64,000 bases of DNA from Succinatimonas sp. UBA7265. Lineage in GTDB: Bacteria; Pseudomonadota; Gammaproteobacteria; Enterobacterales; Succinivibrionaceae. Under the pieces are notes generated by a model that did no database searches, was not told the origin of the DNA, and saw nothing but the letters and a program-made list of their open reading frames with translations. Positions within the stretch are counted from its first letter, which is position 1, and every line of letters begins with the position of its first letter. Made by a program: the position numbers and the translations under genes. Of the stretch, positions 7,477 to 16,222 are shown one piece after another. The DNA is taken from NCBI GenBank assembly GCA_002473165.1, contig DKSD01000068.1, forward strand, positions 1 to 64,000, written 5' to 3'.

Positions 7477-8862
7477 TCAGCCCTTTCTGGCTTTTAAGCG
7501 CTCGTCCCAGGCCGCGATCTCCTCTTTGGTCTGCGCAGGGGCGGTGCCGCCTTTGATGTCACGCTTTTTAAGGATGCTCTCAATTTGCAGCGGCTCATAG
7601 ACGTCATCGCCGATGAGCGGGCTGAACTTGCGGAACTCCTCAACGCTGAGATCTTCAAGCGGCTTGTTTTGGGAGATCGCATACAGCACGGCCTGCCCGA
7701 CCACGGAGTGGGCCTCGCGGAAAGGCACGCCTTTTGACACCAGGTAGTCGGCAAGCTCGGTGGCGTTGGAATAGCCGCCTTTGGCCGCCTCGAGCGCGCG
7801 ATCCTCATTAAGCTTCAGGCCTTCAAACACCAAGGCCGCCATGTACAGGCTGTCGTGCCAGGTGTCCACAGCGTCAAACAGGCGTTCTTTGTCCTCCTGC
7901 AGATCCTTGTCATAGGCCAGAGGCAGGGCCTTGCAGGTCACGAGCATGCCGGTCAGGGCGCCGATCACCCGCCCGCACTTGCCGCGGATCAGTTCCAGCG
8001 AATCCGGATTCTTCTTTTGGGGCATTAGCGAAGAGCCTGAGGTCACCTTGTCAGAAAGCGTCACGAAACGCGCCTCGCCTGAGTTGTAGATAATGAGGTC
8101 CTCGGCCAGCCTTGACAGATGCACCATCGAGACTGAAGCGCAGGAGAGCAGCTCCATGACATGATCGCGATCGGACACGCCGTCAAGCGAGTTCGCGGTC
8201 GCGCGCTCAAAGCCCAGCGCCTTGGCAAGTTTTTCGCGGTCGATGCGGTACGCGGTGCCAGCCAGCGCCGCCGAACCCAGCGGGCAGGTCTCCATGAGCT
8301 TTTCGGCGTTGCACAGCCTTTGGTAATCGCGCTCGAACATGTTCAGGTAAGCGAGCACCCAGTGGCTGAAGGTCACCGGCTGCGCGCGCTGCAGATGGGT
8401 GTAGCCCGGGAAGACTGCGCCCTGGTATCTGTCAGCGGTTTTAATCAGCTCTTTTTCAAGGTGGACCAGCGCTTCGGAAATGCCCTTGACGGCCTTGCGG
8501 CACCAAAGCTTAAGATCAAGCGCCACCTGATCATTGCGGCTGCGGCCCGTGTGGAGTTTCTTGCCTAAAGAGCCGACTTTCTCGATAAGCCGGCGCTCGA
8601 CATAGGAGTGGATGTCCTCATCGCCTGCCGAGGCAATGGCGTGGATGTCCTGTTCAGCCTCCTCGTGCAGTTCGCCAAGCGCTTTTTTCAGATCCGCGCA
8701 TTCCTTGTCCGTGAGCACTCCCGCCTCGTGAATGGCGTCCGCCCAGGCCTCGGAACCCTCGATGTCTTCAAGCGCCATGCGGTAGTCAAACTTCAAAGAA
8801 TCGTTGTAATTTTTAAATCTCTCGTCAGGCCCTTCTTTAAACCTGCCGCCCCATAAAGCCAT
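7477..8862 (-). CDS. argH: Argininosuccinate lyase
   Basis: ArgH cleaves argininosuccinate to arginine and fumarate, the last step of arginine synthesis. The 461-residue protein starts MALWGGRFKEGPDERFK, carries the fumarase-superfamily signature GSSLMPQKKNPDSLE, and has GRSRNDQVALD near residue 110. The ATG at 8862 has GAGG seven bases upstream; an in-frame TTG five codons earlier would place that site inside the gene. It is downstream of argG but separated from it by a terminator-like hairpin. Confidence 0.95.
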   Translation of the reverse strand: MALWGGRFKEGPDERFKNYNDSLKFDYRMALEDIEGSEAWADAIHEAGVLTDKECADLKKALGELHEEAEQDIHAIASAGDEDIHSYVERRLIEKVGSLGKKLHTGRSRNDQVALDLKLWCRKAVKGISEALVHLEKELIKTADRYQGAVFPGYTHLQRAQPVTFSHWVLAYLNMFERDYQRLCNAEKLMETCPLGSAALAGTAYRIDREKLAKALGFERATANSLDGVSDRDHVMELLSCASVSMVHLSRLAEDLIIYNSGEARFVTLSDKVTSGSSLMPQKKNPDSLELIRGKCGRVIGALTGMLVTCKALPLAYDKDLQEDKERLFDAVDTWHDSLYMAALVFEGLKLNEDRALEAAKGGYSNATELADYLVSKGVPFREAHSVVGQAVLYAISQNKPLEDLSVEEFRKFSPLIGDDVYEPLQIESILKKRDIKGGTAPAQTKEEIAAWDERLKARKG

Positions 8863-8925
8863 AGTCACCTCAAACAAAACCGATGCGGCAGGGCAGCAAA
8901 CGCCCGCCGCGAATAACTCATGATA

Positions 8926-8965
8926 TAAAAAAACGGCGGCCGATCATAACCTGCCGCCGCCGTTT
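8926..8965 (-). terminator. Terminator after argG, upstream of argH
   Basis: A 10-bp stem (8931-8940 with 8956-8965, AAACGGCGGC and its complement) is followed on the minus strand by U7. It separates argFG from argH. A second hairpin (GCGGCGGGC...GCCC-T-GCCGC, about 8883-8908) lies between it and the argH ribosome site. Confidence 0.75.
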
Positions 8966-8980
8966 GTCCCTTTCAGGGCG

Positions 8981-10216
8981 TTATTTCTTCTCTTTGCGGG
9001 CCTGGGCGTTGATGGCACGGATGCGGGCAGGCAGCGAGTACAGGCGGATAAAGCCTGCCGCGTCGTGCTGGCTGTACACATGGTCAGCGCCGAAAGTCAC
9101 GAAGTCGAAGTTAAAGAGGCTGTTAGGCGAGTCTTTCTGGGTCACGGTTACGTTGCCCTTGTAAAGTTCCACGACCACTTTGCCGTTGACGTCATGCGCC
9201 AGCTCATCGGCAGCGGCCTGGAGGATCTCGCGCAGGCGGGTGAACCAGCGGCCGTCATAAACGAGCTGGGAGAAATCAACGCCAAGCTTTTCGCGGAACT
9301 CGCGGGTGTTCTTGTCGAGCACCAGCTGCTCGATGGCGCGCAGCGCCTCATAGATGATGGTGCCGCCCGGGGTCTCATAGCAGCCGCGGGACTTCATGCC
9401 CACGAGGCGGTTTTCGGTGATGTCGATCCTGCCGACGCCGTTGCGGGCGCCGTAAGTGTTGAGGGTCTCGAGGATCTTGAACGGGGTCATCTCAACGCCG
9501 TCTATGGCGGTGACCCTGCCGTCCTTGACGGTCAGCTCATGGCTCTCAGGGGTGTCCGGAGCCTTCTTGGGATCGACGGTCCACACCCAGACATTCTCGG
9601 AAGCCGGATTCCAGGTGTGCTCGAGCTCGCCGCCTTCAGTGGAAATGTGCAGGCAGTTGGCATCGCGGCTGTAGATCTTCTTAAGCGTGGCTTTGCAGGG
9701 AATGTGGCGCTCGGCCAGGTAGGCGAGCAGTTCCTCGCGGGACTTGAGATCCCAGATCCTCCACGGGGCGATCACGTCAAGCTGCGGGGCCAGAGCGGCG
9801 ACGGCGCTCTCAAAGCGCACCTGATCGTTGCCTTTGCCGGTGGCGCCGTGGGCCACGGCGTCAGCGCCTTCGGCCAGGGCGGTCTCCACCATGGCTTTGG
9901 CGATCACCGGGCGGGCGATTGCGGTGCCCAGCAGGTACGTGCCCTCATACAAGGCGCCGGTCTTCATCATCTCAAAGACATAGTCGCTCACGAACTCCTC
10001 GCGCAGATCCTTGATGATGCACTTGGAGGCGCCCGACTGCCTGGCCTTCTGCTCTATGCCCTCAAGATCCTCGCGCTCCTGGCCGACGTCGGCGACGAAG
10101 CAGATGACCTCACAGCCGAAGTTTTCCTTAAGCCAGGGAACGATGGTTGAAGTGTCCAGGCCGCCTGAATAGGCAAGCACGACTTTTTTGTATTTCTTGT
10201 TAACGGTAGCTGACAT
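8981..10216 (-). CDS. argG: Argininosuccinate synthase
   Basis: ArgG condenses citrulline and aspartate with ATP to form argininosuccinate. The 411-residue protein shows the N-type ATP pyrophosphatase loop AYSGGLDTS near residue 14, HGATGKGNDQVRFE near 119, and the type I length typical of most bacteria. It follows argF by 18 bp on the same strand with a GAGG site, so argFG is an operon. Confidence 0.96.
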   Translation of the reverse strand: MSATVNKKYKKVVLAYSGGLDTSTIVPWLKENFGCEVICFVADVGQEREDLEGIEQKARQSGASKCIIKDLREEFVSDYVFEMMKTGALYEGTYLLGTAIARPVIAKAMVETALAEGADAVAHGATGKGNDQVRFESAVAALAPQLDVIAPWRIWDLKSREELLAYLAERHIPCKATLKKIYSRDANCLHISTEGGELEHTWNPASENVWVWTVDPKKAPDTPESHELTVKDGRVTAIDGVEMTPFKILETLNTYGARNGVGRIDITENRLVGMKSRGCYETPGGTIIYEALRAIEQLVLDKNTREFREKLGVDFSQLVYDGRWFTRLREILQAAADELAHDVNGKVVVELYKGNVTVTQKDSPNSLFNFDFVTFGADHVYSQHDAAGFIRLYSLPARIRAINAQARKEKK

Positions 10217-10234
10217 GGTTAAACCTCGATTAAT

Positions 10235-11146
10235 TTAATTGTTTTCAACAAGCTTGGAGAGCACGGACATATGGATGTGCAGGCGGTTTTCCGCCTCGTC
10301 AAACACGACGCTCTTAGGTCCGTCCATGACTTCGTCGGTGATTTCGTAGTTGCGGTGAGCCGGCAGGCAGTGCAGCACCAGCGACGCTCCTGACTGTTCG
10401 AGCAGCGCATCGTTTATCTGGTAAGGCATGTACTTCTTCCGGACTCTGTCCAGCGGAGTGTTGTCGCCCATGGACACCCAGGTGTCGGTATAGAGCACAT
10501 CGACATCCTTTACCTTTGAAGGATCATTGAAGACCCGGAGCACCGCGCCGTGTGTTTTGGCCAGCTCATTGGCGCGATCAAAGATCTGCACGTCCGGGCC
10601 GCAGCCTTCAGGCACGCAGCATTCGACGTTGACGCCCAGGATGCCGCCTGCGACCAGCAGGGAATTCGTGACATTGTTGCCGTCGCCCATGTAGCACAGC
10701 TTAACGCCCGCAAGTTTGCCCAGGTGCTCGCGCACGGTCAGGTAATCGGCCATGGCCTGCGCCGGGTGGTAAAGATCCGACAGCGCGTTGATCACCGGGA
10801 CAGAGCCGTATTTTGCCAGCTCCTCAAGCGTGCTTTGGGCGTACACGCGCCCGACCAGGCAGTCAACCCAGCGCGAAAGGTTGCGCGCATAGTCGGCTAT
10901 GGTCTCGCGCTTGCCCAGATCGCCGTTTTGCAGATCGAGGTAAATGCCGTGACCGCCTAACCGGTAGAACGCGAGTTCAAAAGTCGTGCGAGTCCTCAGA
11001 GAGGGCTTTTCAAACATGATGGCGCCGCTGCGGCCCTCAAGCACTTTTGAGTACTTGCGCGGGTCTTTCTTCATGGCGGCGGCAGTGTCGAGGATGTCAA
11101 GATACTCTTCCTGACTGAACTCGAAGCCGGTTAAAAGATGACGCAT
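10235..11146 (-). CDS. argF: Ornithine carbamoyltransferase, anabolic
   Basis: ArgF makes citrulline from ornithine and carbamoyl phosphate. The 303-residue protein has the carbamoyl-phosphate motif SLRTRTTFE at 49-57, HPAQAMAD (the HPxQ motif), the ornithine-side SMGD loop and HCLPAHR with the catalytic cysteine. It is the short bacterial form, unlike the 334-residue E. coli ArgF/ArgI. The SMG loop argues against acetylornithine carbamoyltransferase. Its ribosome site GGAG directly follows a hairpin and U5 tract, so transcripts from further upstream must pass a terminator-like structure. Confidence 0.93.
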   Translation of the reverse strand: MRHLLTGFEFSQEEYLDILDTAAAMKKDPRKYSKVLEGRSGAIMFEKPSLRTRTTFELAFYRLGGHGIYLDLQNGDLGKRETIADYARNLSRWVDCLVGRVYAQSTLEELAKYGSVPVINALSDLYHPAQAMADYLTVREHLGKLAGVKLCYMGDGNNVTNSLLVAGGILGVNVECCVPEGCGPDVQIFDRANELAKTHGAVLRVFNDPSKVKDVDVLYTDTWVSMGDNTPLDRVRKKYMPYQINDALLEQSGASLVLHCLPAHRNYEITDEVMDGPKSVVFDEAENRLHIHMSVLSKLVENN

Positions 11147-11157
11147 TAGTCGCTCCG

Positions 11158-11204
11158 AAAAATCACAGGACAGCCGCGACCCTTTCCCGGGAAGGCTGTC
11201 CGTG
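11158..11204 (-). promoter_or_regulatory. Hairpin-U5 element abutting the argF ribosome site (candidate attenuator)
   Basis: GGACAGCC / GGCTGTCC arms (11168-11175, 11194-11201, extended by ACA/TGT with one bulge) form a stem, followed on the minus strand by AUUUUU and then directly CGGAG-N6-ATG. Only 11 bases separate the U-run from the start codon, so no promoter fits after it. Confidence 0.6.
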
Positions 11205-11287
11205 TCTGTATAAAAAATTGATTATGACATATTAGCAAAAAGCGATCGCGATCCGCCGCGTGCACGCAGCCGCACTAAAAAAAAGCA

Positions 11288-11869
11288 TCAGCCCAGCCTG
11301 CCCAGCGCCTTAAGCGCCAAAGCCAGACAGGCGATCGCCCGCGACTCCGTAAGCGGCGAGTGCGGATCAAAGACCAAATCAACAGCCTCAGGCACGCTCA
11401 CCTTGATAAGCTCTATGGGCTCAGGCTCATCCCCGCTTTCCGAGCGCTTTTTATAGAGTTCCGTGCATAAAAAACAGTGCATCCTCAGGCTGAGCATCCC
11501 CGGAGCCACGGACATCTCATCTTTGAGCTTCAGGCATTTTTTAAAACCGTAGCCGATCTCCTCCTCAAGCTCACGCAGGCAGGCCTGTTCCGGGGTCTCG
11601 CCCCGATCGATCTTCCCCTTCACGAACCCAAGTTCATAGCGCTCAAAACCACAGGCGTATTCAGCGCTCATGAGGAAATGTTCCCCGTCAAAAGGCACGG
11701 CCAGGATGGCGCCGTTGCCGCCGACGAGCTTTTCGTAAGTCTTTTGCACCCCGTTGTGAAAACGCAGATCGAGCTCCTCGACCGTAAAAAAGCGCGACAC
11801 TTTATGAACGCGGCTTGCCAGCACCTGCGGCACCTGTTTTTGCAGTTCTTTGAGTTCATCGAGTTTCAT
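11288..11869 (-). CDS. nudE: NUDIX hydrolase, NudE-like ADP-compound pyrophosphatase
   Basis: NudE cleaves ADP-ribose, Ap3A and NADH to mononucleotides. The 193-residue protein contains a complete NUDIX box, GKIDRGETPEQACLRELEEEIG, with the G-x5-E-x7-REL-x2-E-x-G pattern in place. Its neighbour is the Hsp15 gene hslR, divergently placed, which recalls the nudE-hslR neighbourhood of E. coli and supports NudE over other NUDIX types. Substrate is inferred. Confidence 0.82.
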   Translation of the reverse strand: MKLDELKELQKQVPQVLASRVHKVSRFFTVEELDLRFHNGVQKTYEKLVGGNGAILAVPFDGEHFLMSAEYACGFERYELGFVKGKIDRGETPEQACLRELEEEIGYGFKKCLKLKDEMSVAPGMLSLRMHCFLCTELYKKRSESGDEPEPIELIKVSVPEAVDLVFDPHSPLTESRAIACLALALKALGRLG

Positions 11870-11892
11870 GCCTGTCCCTCAGCCTGGCTTGA

Positions 11893-11898
11893 TATAAT
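11893..11898 (+). promoter_or_regulatory. -10 hexamer upstream of hslR
   Basis: A consensus TATAAT lies 42 bases upstream of the hslR ATG. No good -35 is seen. A CCCCGATT follows, resembling part of a heat-shock -10, but the spacing to any CTTGAA-like box is wrong. Confidence 0.4.
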
Positions 11899-11940
11899 TT
11901 CCCCGATTATTTTCCCACTTTAAAGATCTGCGGTCACCGG

Positions 11941-12351
11941 ATGAATCCTTCCAAAGATGCAGGCCCTGCCCAGGGCGTAAGGCTTGACAAATGGCTGTGG
12001 GCGGCCCGTTTTTATAAAACCCGCAACATCGCGCGAGAAATGATCGCCGGCGGCAAAGTCGATTACAACGGCGTCAGAGCCAAGCCCTCGCGCACGGTTG
12101 AAACCGGCGCGCTCGTCAGGCTGATCAAAGGCAGCGTGCGCATGGAAGTTGAGATCCTCAAAATTTCCGAGGTGCGCGGCCCAGCCTCTGTGGCCCAGGA
12201 GCTTTACCGGGAAACCGAGGAGAGCAAAATCTCGCGTGAAAAACAGATTGCCCAGTTAAAGGTGAATGCGCTGCTCTCGCCGCACCCGGACACGAAACCC
12301 AGCAAAAAAGAACGCCGGCAGCTGTTAAACGTCAAGTACGGCGAATATTAA
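11941..12351 (+). CDS. hslR: Ribosome-associated heat shock protein Hsp15
   Basis: Hsp15 binds 50S subunits that still carry a nascent chain and helps recycle stalled ribosomes. The 136-residue protein has an S4 RNA-binding domain (RLDKWLWAARFYKTRNIAREMI at about 14-35, ending GGKVDYNG) and a basic C-terminal tail (KPSKKERRQLLNVK). Length matches E. coli Hsp15 (133). It lies 25 bp upstream of hslO, the conserved hslR-hslO pair. Confidence 0.93.
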   Translation: MNPSKDAGPAQGVRLDKWLWAARFYKTRNIAREMIAGGKVDYNGVRAKPSRTVETGALVRLIKGSVRMEVEILKISEVRGPASVAQELYRETEESKISREKQIAQLKVNALLSPHPDTKPSKKERRQLLNVKYGEY

Positions 12352-12376
12352 ATTTTTACGGATAACAAATAATAAA

Positions 12377-13258
12377 ATGTCTGCTTTGACCGATCAGGAC
12401 AGCGTAATACGCTTCCTTTTTGACAACCACGGGGTGCGCGGCGAAATCCTCCGCATGCAAGAGCCCTGTGAGAAACTTATCCTCACCCGCAATTACCCCC
12501 GGTGCATCAAAGCGATGCTGCTTGAGCTCGCCGCCGCGGCGGAGCTGTTTTCGGCAACGCTCAAAGACGGCTCTGAGGTCATGGTGCAGCTGCGCTGCGG
12601 CGAAAATTCGCCTGTGAAATACGCGCTCATCAACACCCGCGATGATCTGAGTTTTTACGGCAGCGCGCAGCTGCGTGACGACATCCCCTGCCGCGATGAT
12701 CTGAGCTTTGCCGATCTTGCAGGCACAGGCGGCGTGCTCGTGCTCACCATCTTTCCTGCCGATGATCCCAAAAACAAATGGCAGGGGATAGTCGAGATCG
12801 ATCCGCGCTCCATCAGCGCCACTTTGGAAAACTATTTTCGCGAATCGCAGCAGCTGCCCACCCGCCTGTTCATCTGGTCTGACAGCGACAAACCGTGCGC
12901 CGGCGGCGTCATGCTTCAGGTCATCCCGGAAATCAAAGGCAACGCAGAGTCCCTTGAACACCTGAGCATCCTCACCCAGACCCTCACGGAAAAAGAGCTG
13001 TTCTCGCTGCCGCTTACTGAATGCCTCTCAAGGCTTTTTGCGCATGAACAGGTGCGCGTTTTCCCGCCCCGGGAGCCGGTTTTCCGCTGCATCTGCTCGA
13101 GGGAGCGCTGCGTGCAGGCGCTGCTCAACCTGCCGCACGCTCAGCTTGAGGAGATCGCCTCGGACAACGGCACATCCATGACCTGCCAGCATTGCGGTCA
13201 CATCTACAGGTTCTCCGCAGAAGATCTTAAATCGCTCCTTTTAAGGCAGGCCCAGTAA
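12377..13258 (+). CDS. hslO: Redox-regulated chaperone Hsp33
   Basis: Hsp33 is a cytoplasmic holdase switched on by disulphide formation under oxidative stress. The 293-residue protein begins DQDSVIRFLFDNHGVRGE and ends with the zinc-binding redox switch: CIC (CxC) near residue 233 and CQHC (CxxC) near 266. Both cysteine pairs are intact. It is the second gene of the hslR-hslO pair, and its TAA stop is immediately followed by the ATG of the next gene. Confidence 0.95.
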   Translation: MSALTDQDSVIRFLFDNHGVRGEILRMQEPCEKLILTRNYPRCIKAMLLELAAAAELFSATLKDGSEVMVQLRCGENSPVKYALINTRDDLSFYGSAQLRDDIPCRDDLSFADLAGTGGVLVLTIFPADDPKNKWQGIVEIDPRSISATLENYFRESQQLPTRLFIWSDSDKPCAGGVMLQVIPEIKGNAESLEHLSILTQTLTEKELFSLPLTECLSRLFAHEQVRVFPPREPVFRCICSRERCVQALLNLPHAQLEEIASDNGTSMTCQHCGHIYRFSAEDLKSLLLRQAQ

Positions 13259-14473
13259 ATGTCGGAAACAAACAAAGCGCAGCCTGCCAGGCTCTCAGGC
13301 CCCGCGCGCGGCTGGTTTAACGTCGGGATCATGGGAGTCGGCCATTTTTTTGCCGACTTCTACTGCGACATCCTGCCCATTCTGCTCCCGGTGCTGGCAA
13401 AACGTTTTGGCCTGTCATACTCGGAGTGCGGCGCGCTGTTCATGGGTTTTCAGGTGATCGCAAGTTTCCTGCAGCCCCCGATCGGGCTTTACGCCGATCG
13501 CCACAGCATCAACTGGATCATGCCGCTCTCCATAGTTACCGGCGCGGCTACCGTCTGTATAGTGACGCTGGCGCCGTCGCTGTGGCTTTTGGTGCTGATC
13601 GTGCTGCTTTCGGGATTCTGTTCGTCAGGTTTCCACCCGGTGGCAGGCGGCATCGTCCCGCATGTCTCCCCGCCGGGCAAAGACGTGCTCGCCACCTCAA
13701 TTTTCATCGCCGGAGGCAACATCGGTTTTGCGGTGGCGCCGCTCATCGTCGCGATCTTCCTCGATCACTTCTCCGACTCGGATCTGCCCTGGCTCATACT
13801 GCCTGCGGTGTTCACCGCCGCGCTGATCCTCTGCCGCCGATTGCATGTTAAAACCACGGTCAGCGCTTCTGCGGCAGCTCTGCCCAAAGTCCGCGATATT
13901 GTGCGCAACCGGCAGTTTATGCTGCTCACGCTGAGCATCGGCCTGAGATCCTGGTGCTACTGCGCGCTTTTGATGTACCTGCCGCTGCTGCTCACAGCAA
14001 CCGGGCATGACAGCGTGGATCAGGCGTCGGCCGTCATGACCATGCTGCTGGGCACCGCTTTCGGCGGCCTGGCCGTCGGCACAGCCGCACTGCGCATCGG
14101 GCTTAAACGCACCATTGTCGGATCTTTTGTGGTCTCGCTTTTGTGTTGCGCCTATTTTGTCTGGCACCCCGATCTAAGCTTTGCCGCGCTGCTGGCGCTG
14201 TTCCTCACGGGCGCCGGGCTGTACGGCTCGACCCCGGCGGCAATCGTGTGGGCCGAGCGCCTGCTCTCGCGCTCGGCCGCCGCCTTTGCGACCTCCATGA
14301 TGCTGGGCTTCACCTTTGGCATCGGCTACATGCTCTCCGTGATCACCGGCTGGATTGGTGATCTCGGCGGGCTGCAGTTCGGCCTGGCGGTAACCGTGCT
14401 ACCCTCGCTGTTTGCAGGCCTGGTGCTGCTCTTTTGGCTTAAGGAGCCTGAGGATCGCGAGGTGCTTAACTGA
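13259..14473 (+). CDS. Major facilitator superfamily exporter, Fsr-like
   Basis: This 404-residue inner-membrane protein has about twelve hydrophobic segments. It opens with GVGHFFADFYCDILPILLPVLAKRFGLSY and LQPPIGLYADR, resembling Fsr, the fosmidomycin exporter; GFHPVAGG in the fourth segment is also Fsr-like. The substrate cannot be read from sequence. It starts directly at the base after the hslO stop and so is probably co-translated with the heat-shock genes, an unusual pairing. Other MFS efflux subfamilies remain possible. Confidence 0.75.
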   Translation: MSETNKAQPARLSGPARGWFNVGIMGVGHFFADFYCDILPILLPVLAKRFGLSYSECGALFMGFQVIASFLQPPIGLYADRHSINWIMPLSIVTGAATVCIVTLAPSLWLLVLIVLLSGFCSSGFHPVAGGIVPHVSPPGKDVLATSIFIAGGNIGFAVAPLIVAIFLDHFSDSDLPWLILPAVFTAALILCRRLHVKTTVSASAAALPKVRDIVRNRQFMLLTLSIGLRSWCYCALLMYLPLLLTATGHDSVDQASAVMTMLLGTAFGGLAVGTAALRIGLKRTIVGSFVVSLLCCAYFVWHPDLSFAALLALFLTGAGLYGSTPAAIVWAERLLSRSAAAFATSMMLGFTFGIGYMLSVITGWIGDLGGLQFGLAVTVLPSLFAGLVLLFWLKEPEDREVLN

Positions 14474-14482
14474 TAAAATGCC

Positions 14483-14519
14483 GCAGCCGCGCACGCCCGC
14501 AGCCGCGCAGGCGCAGCCG
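14483..14519. repeat. Short GC-rich direct repeats between the MFS gene and ribB
   Basis: GCAGCCGCGCA occurs at 14483-14493 and 14499-14509 (16-bp period), with a partial third copy GCAGCCG at 14513. No clean hairpin or riboswitch core is evident. Confidence 0.5.
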
Positions 14520-14529
14520 TGATGCGCTG

Positions 14530-14535
14530 TATAAT
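14530..14535 (+). promoter_or_regulatory. -10 hexamer upstream of ribB
   Basis: A perfect TATAAT lies 84 bases before the ribB ATG, with no recognisable -35 at the right distance. Confidence 0.4.
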
Positions 14536-14618
14536 GTCATTTTGGCAGGCACGCGGCCGGTGGCAATAAATTAAGCGTGCTGAATTGTTAAAAAGATTAT
14601 GCGGAGCGGAGCCTGAAA

Positions 14619-15269
14619 ATGGTCAGAACCAACCTACTCGAGTTTTTCGGACATGACGCAGACGCGCGTGTTGACGCAGCCCTCGCCGCCTTAAGAAAAG
14701 GCCGCGGGATCCTGGTGGTCGACAACGAAGATCGCGAAAACGAAGGCGATCTCGTGTTTGCCGCCGAGACGATCACTGACGCGCAGATGGCCTTCATGAT
14801 CCGCGAGTGCTCGGGGATCGTCTGCGTCTGCATCCGCGAAGAGCAGGCAGACCGCATGGGGCTGCCCATGATGGTTTCCCACAATACCTCGACTTACGGC
14901 ACCGCCTTCACCATTTCCGTGGACGCCGCCCGCGGCGTAACTACCGGCGTATCAGCGCCTGATCGCGTCAAAGCCATCAAGGCGGTGATCAACCCTCAGG
15001 GCGAGCCTGATGATCTCGTGGCGCCCGGCCACACCTTCCCGCTGGTCGCCAAGAAAAACGGCGTGCTCGAGCGCGACGGCCACACCGAGGCCTCAGTGGA
15101 TTTTGCCCGCCTGGCAGGTTTTGTGCCCGCCGGCGTGCTCTGCGAGCTGTGCGCCCCTGACGGGCTGATGGCCAAACTTCCCCGGGTTACGGCTTTTGCC
15201 ATGGAACACGATCTCACGGTAGTCAGCATTGCCGATCTCATCGCTTACCGCAAAGCACAAAATGTGTGA
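14619..15269 (+). CDS. ribB: 3,4-dihydroxy-2-butanone 4-phosphate synthase
   Basis: RibB converts ribulose 5-phosphate to the four-carbon precursor of riboflavin. The 216-residue stand-alone enzyme (no GTP cyclohydrolase II domain) shows VVDNEDRENEGDLVFAAE near residues 34-51, the acidic metal-binding loop, and HTFPL...DGHTEASVDFARLAGF. Length equals E. coli RibB (217). Its stop overlaps the start of the next gene (ATGTGTGA). No FMN riboswitch is visible in the 145-bp leader, unlike E. coli ribB. Confidence 0.95.
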   Translation: MVRTNLLEFFGHDADARVDAALAALRKGRGILVVDNEDRENEGDLVFAAETITDAQMAFMIRECSGIVCVCIREEQADRMGLPMMVSHNTSTYGTAFTISVDAARGVTTGVSAPDRVKAIKAVINPQGEPDDLVAPGHTFPLVAKKNGVLERDGHTEASVDFARLAGFVPAGVLCELCAPDGLMAKLPRVTAFAMEHDLTVVSIADLIAYRKAQNV

Positions 15270-16068
15270 TCCGGAGAAGGCAGACTTTTCTCAAAATTCT
15301 CCCGGGCCTCAACCCGGGTTTACGCTCGCGGGCGATCCCCGTGGCCATACGCTGGCCGTGCTCCACGGCTGGGCGGCGGATTCGGCGTTTACCGCCGCCT
15401 TAGGCAGCCTCTTTCCTGAATACCGCGTAATGCTCATCGATCTGCCGGGTTACGGCAAAAGCCGGGCGCTTGCAGGAAGCGTCGGCCATTTTGCTGAGCA
15501 GGTGCGGCTGCTGTGCGGCATCATCCCCGAAGGCGCCGCGCTCATGTGCTGGTCGCTCTCCTCCCTCTACGGGATCGCCATGTGCGCCGCCTCCCGGCGC
15601 ATCCGCGCCCTCATCACCGTCTGCGGCTCTCCAAGGTTTCCCGAAGGGGAAAGCTATCCCGGGCTTCCCGCGCGCATCATCGGCAAACTGAGACACAGCT
15701 TTACCAAAGACCGCGCCTCCCATTTGGTAAAGCTTTTTTACGCCGGGCAGCGCCGCGGCCTGTGCGGCGAGCGCATCGCCTCCTGTTTTGAGAACTTCAC
15801 CATGCCCCCCTATGAAGTGCTGCGCGAGGGAATTGAGACCATGGCAGAGCGCGATGAGCGCAAGATCTTCTCCAGGCTGCGCCTGCCGGTTTTACTGATC
15901 TACGGAGCTTTGGATCAGCTCGTGCCTGTCTCCCAGCAGGACTTTTTGGCCCGCCCTCCCCGCTGCGCCTCGCTGATCCTAAGACACTCAGGCCACATGC
16001 CTTTTCTCTCAGAGCCGGAAAAATTCGCCTCCGCCGTGCGCTCGTTTCTTGCAGGGCTTTCAGCCTGA
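15262..16068 (+). CDS. Alpha/beta hydrolase, BioH-like carboxylesterase
   Basis: This 268-residue hydrolase has the oxyanion motif LHGWAAD at 34-40, the nucleophile in CWSLSSLYG (Ser98), an acidic residue in GALDQLVP and the catalytic His in RHSGHMPF. HGW and W-S-L-x-x are the BioH pattern. BioH removes the methyl ester from pimeloyl-ACP in biotin synthesis; no bio gene is in the window, so the substrate is inferred. The ATG at 15262 overlaps the ribB stop; an upstream in-frame ATG (15229) would lie wholly inside ribB. Confidence 0.65.
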   Translation: MCDPEKADFSQNSPGPQPGFTLAGDPRGHTLAVLHGWAADSAFTAALGSLFPEYRVMLIDLPGYGKSRALAGSVGHFAEQVRLLCGIIPEGAALMCWSLSSLYGIAMCAASRRIRALITVCGSPRFPEGESYPGLPARIIGKLRHSFTKDRASHLVKLFYAGQRRGLCGERIASCFENFTMPPYEVLREGIETMAERDERKIFSRLRLPVLLIYGALDQLVPVSQQDFLARPPRCASLILRHSGHMPFLSEPEKFASAVRSFLAGLSA

Positions 16069-16222
16069 ATACCGCGACCAGGCAGCATTAGTTTCCTCGG
16101 CTTTTGTCTGTTTAATTTCCTTTTTTATCATCTTGTTATAAAAATTTCCGCAATTTTGCTGAAGACGGCTGTAAAAATCGCCGTTACTAAAGATGAAGGG
16201 TTAGAGTGTCCGGAGTTTGGTC

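Noticed and set aside
9065..10150. Long open frame opposite argG (361 codons)
   Set aside because: It is antisense to a gene with full family motifs, has no ribosome site, and its composition mirrors argG codon bias on the other strand.
11205..11287. ARG boxes upstream of argF
   Set aside because: AT-rich sequence is present, but no stretch matches the E. coli TNTGAAT-N4-ATTCANA pattern well enough.
11893..11915. Heat-shock promoter before hslR
   Set aside because: CTTGAT and CCCCGATT resemble sigma-32 boxes, but they are only about 7 bp apart instead of 13-15.
14474..14618. FMN riboswitch upstream of ribB
   Set aside because: The conserved core segments of the RFN element are not visible in this 145-bp leader.
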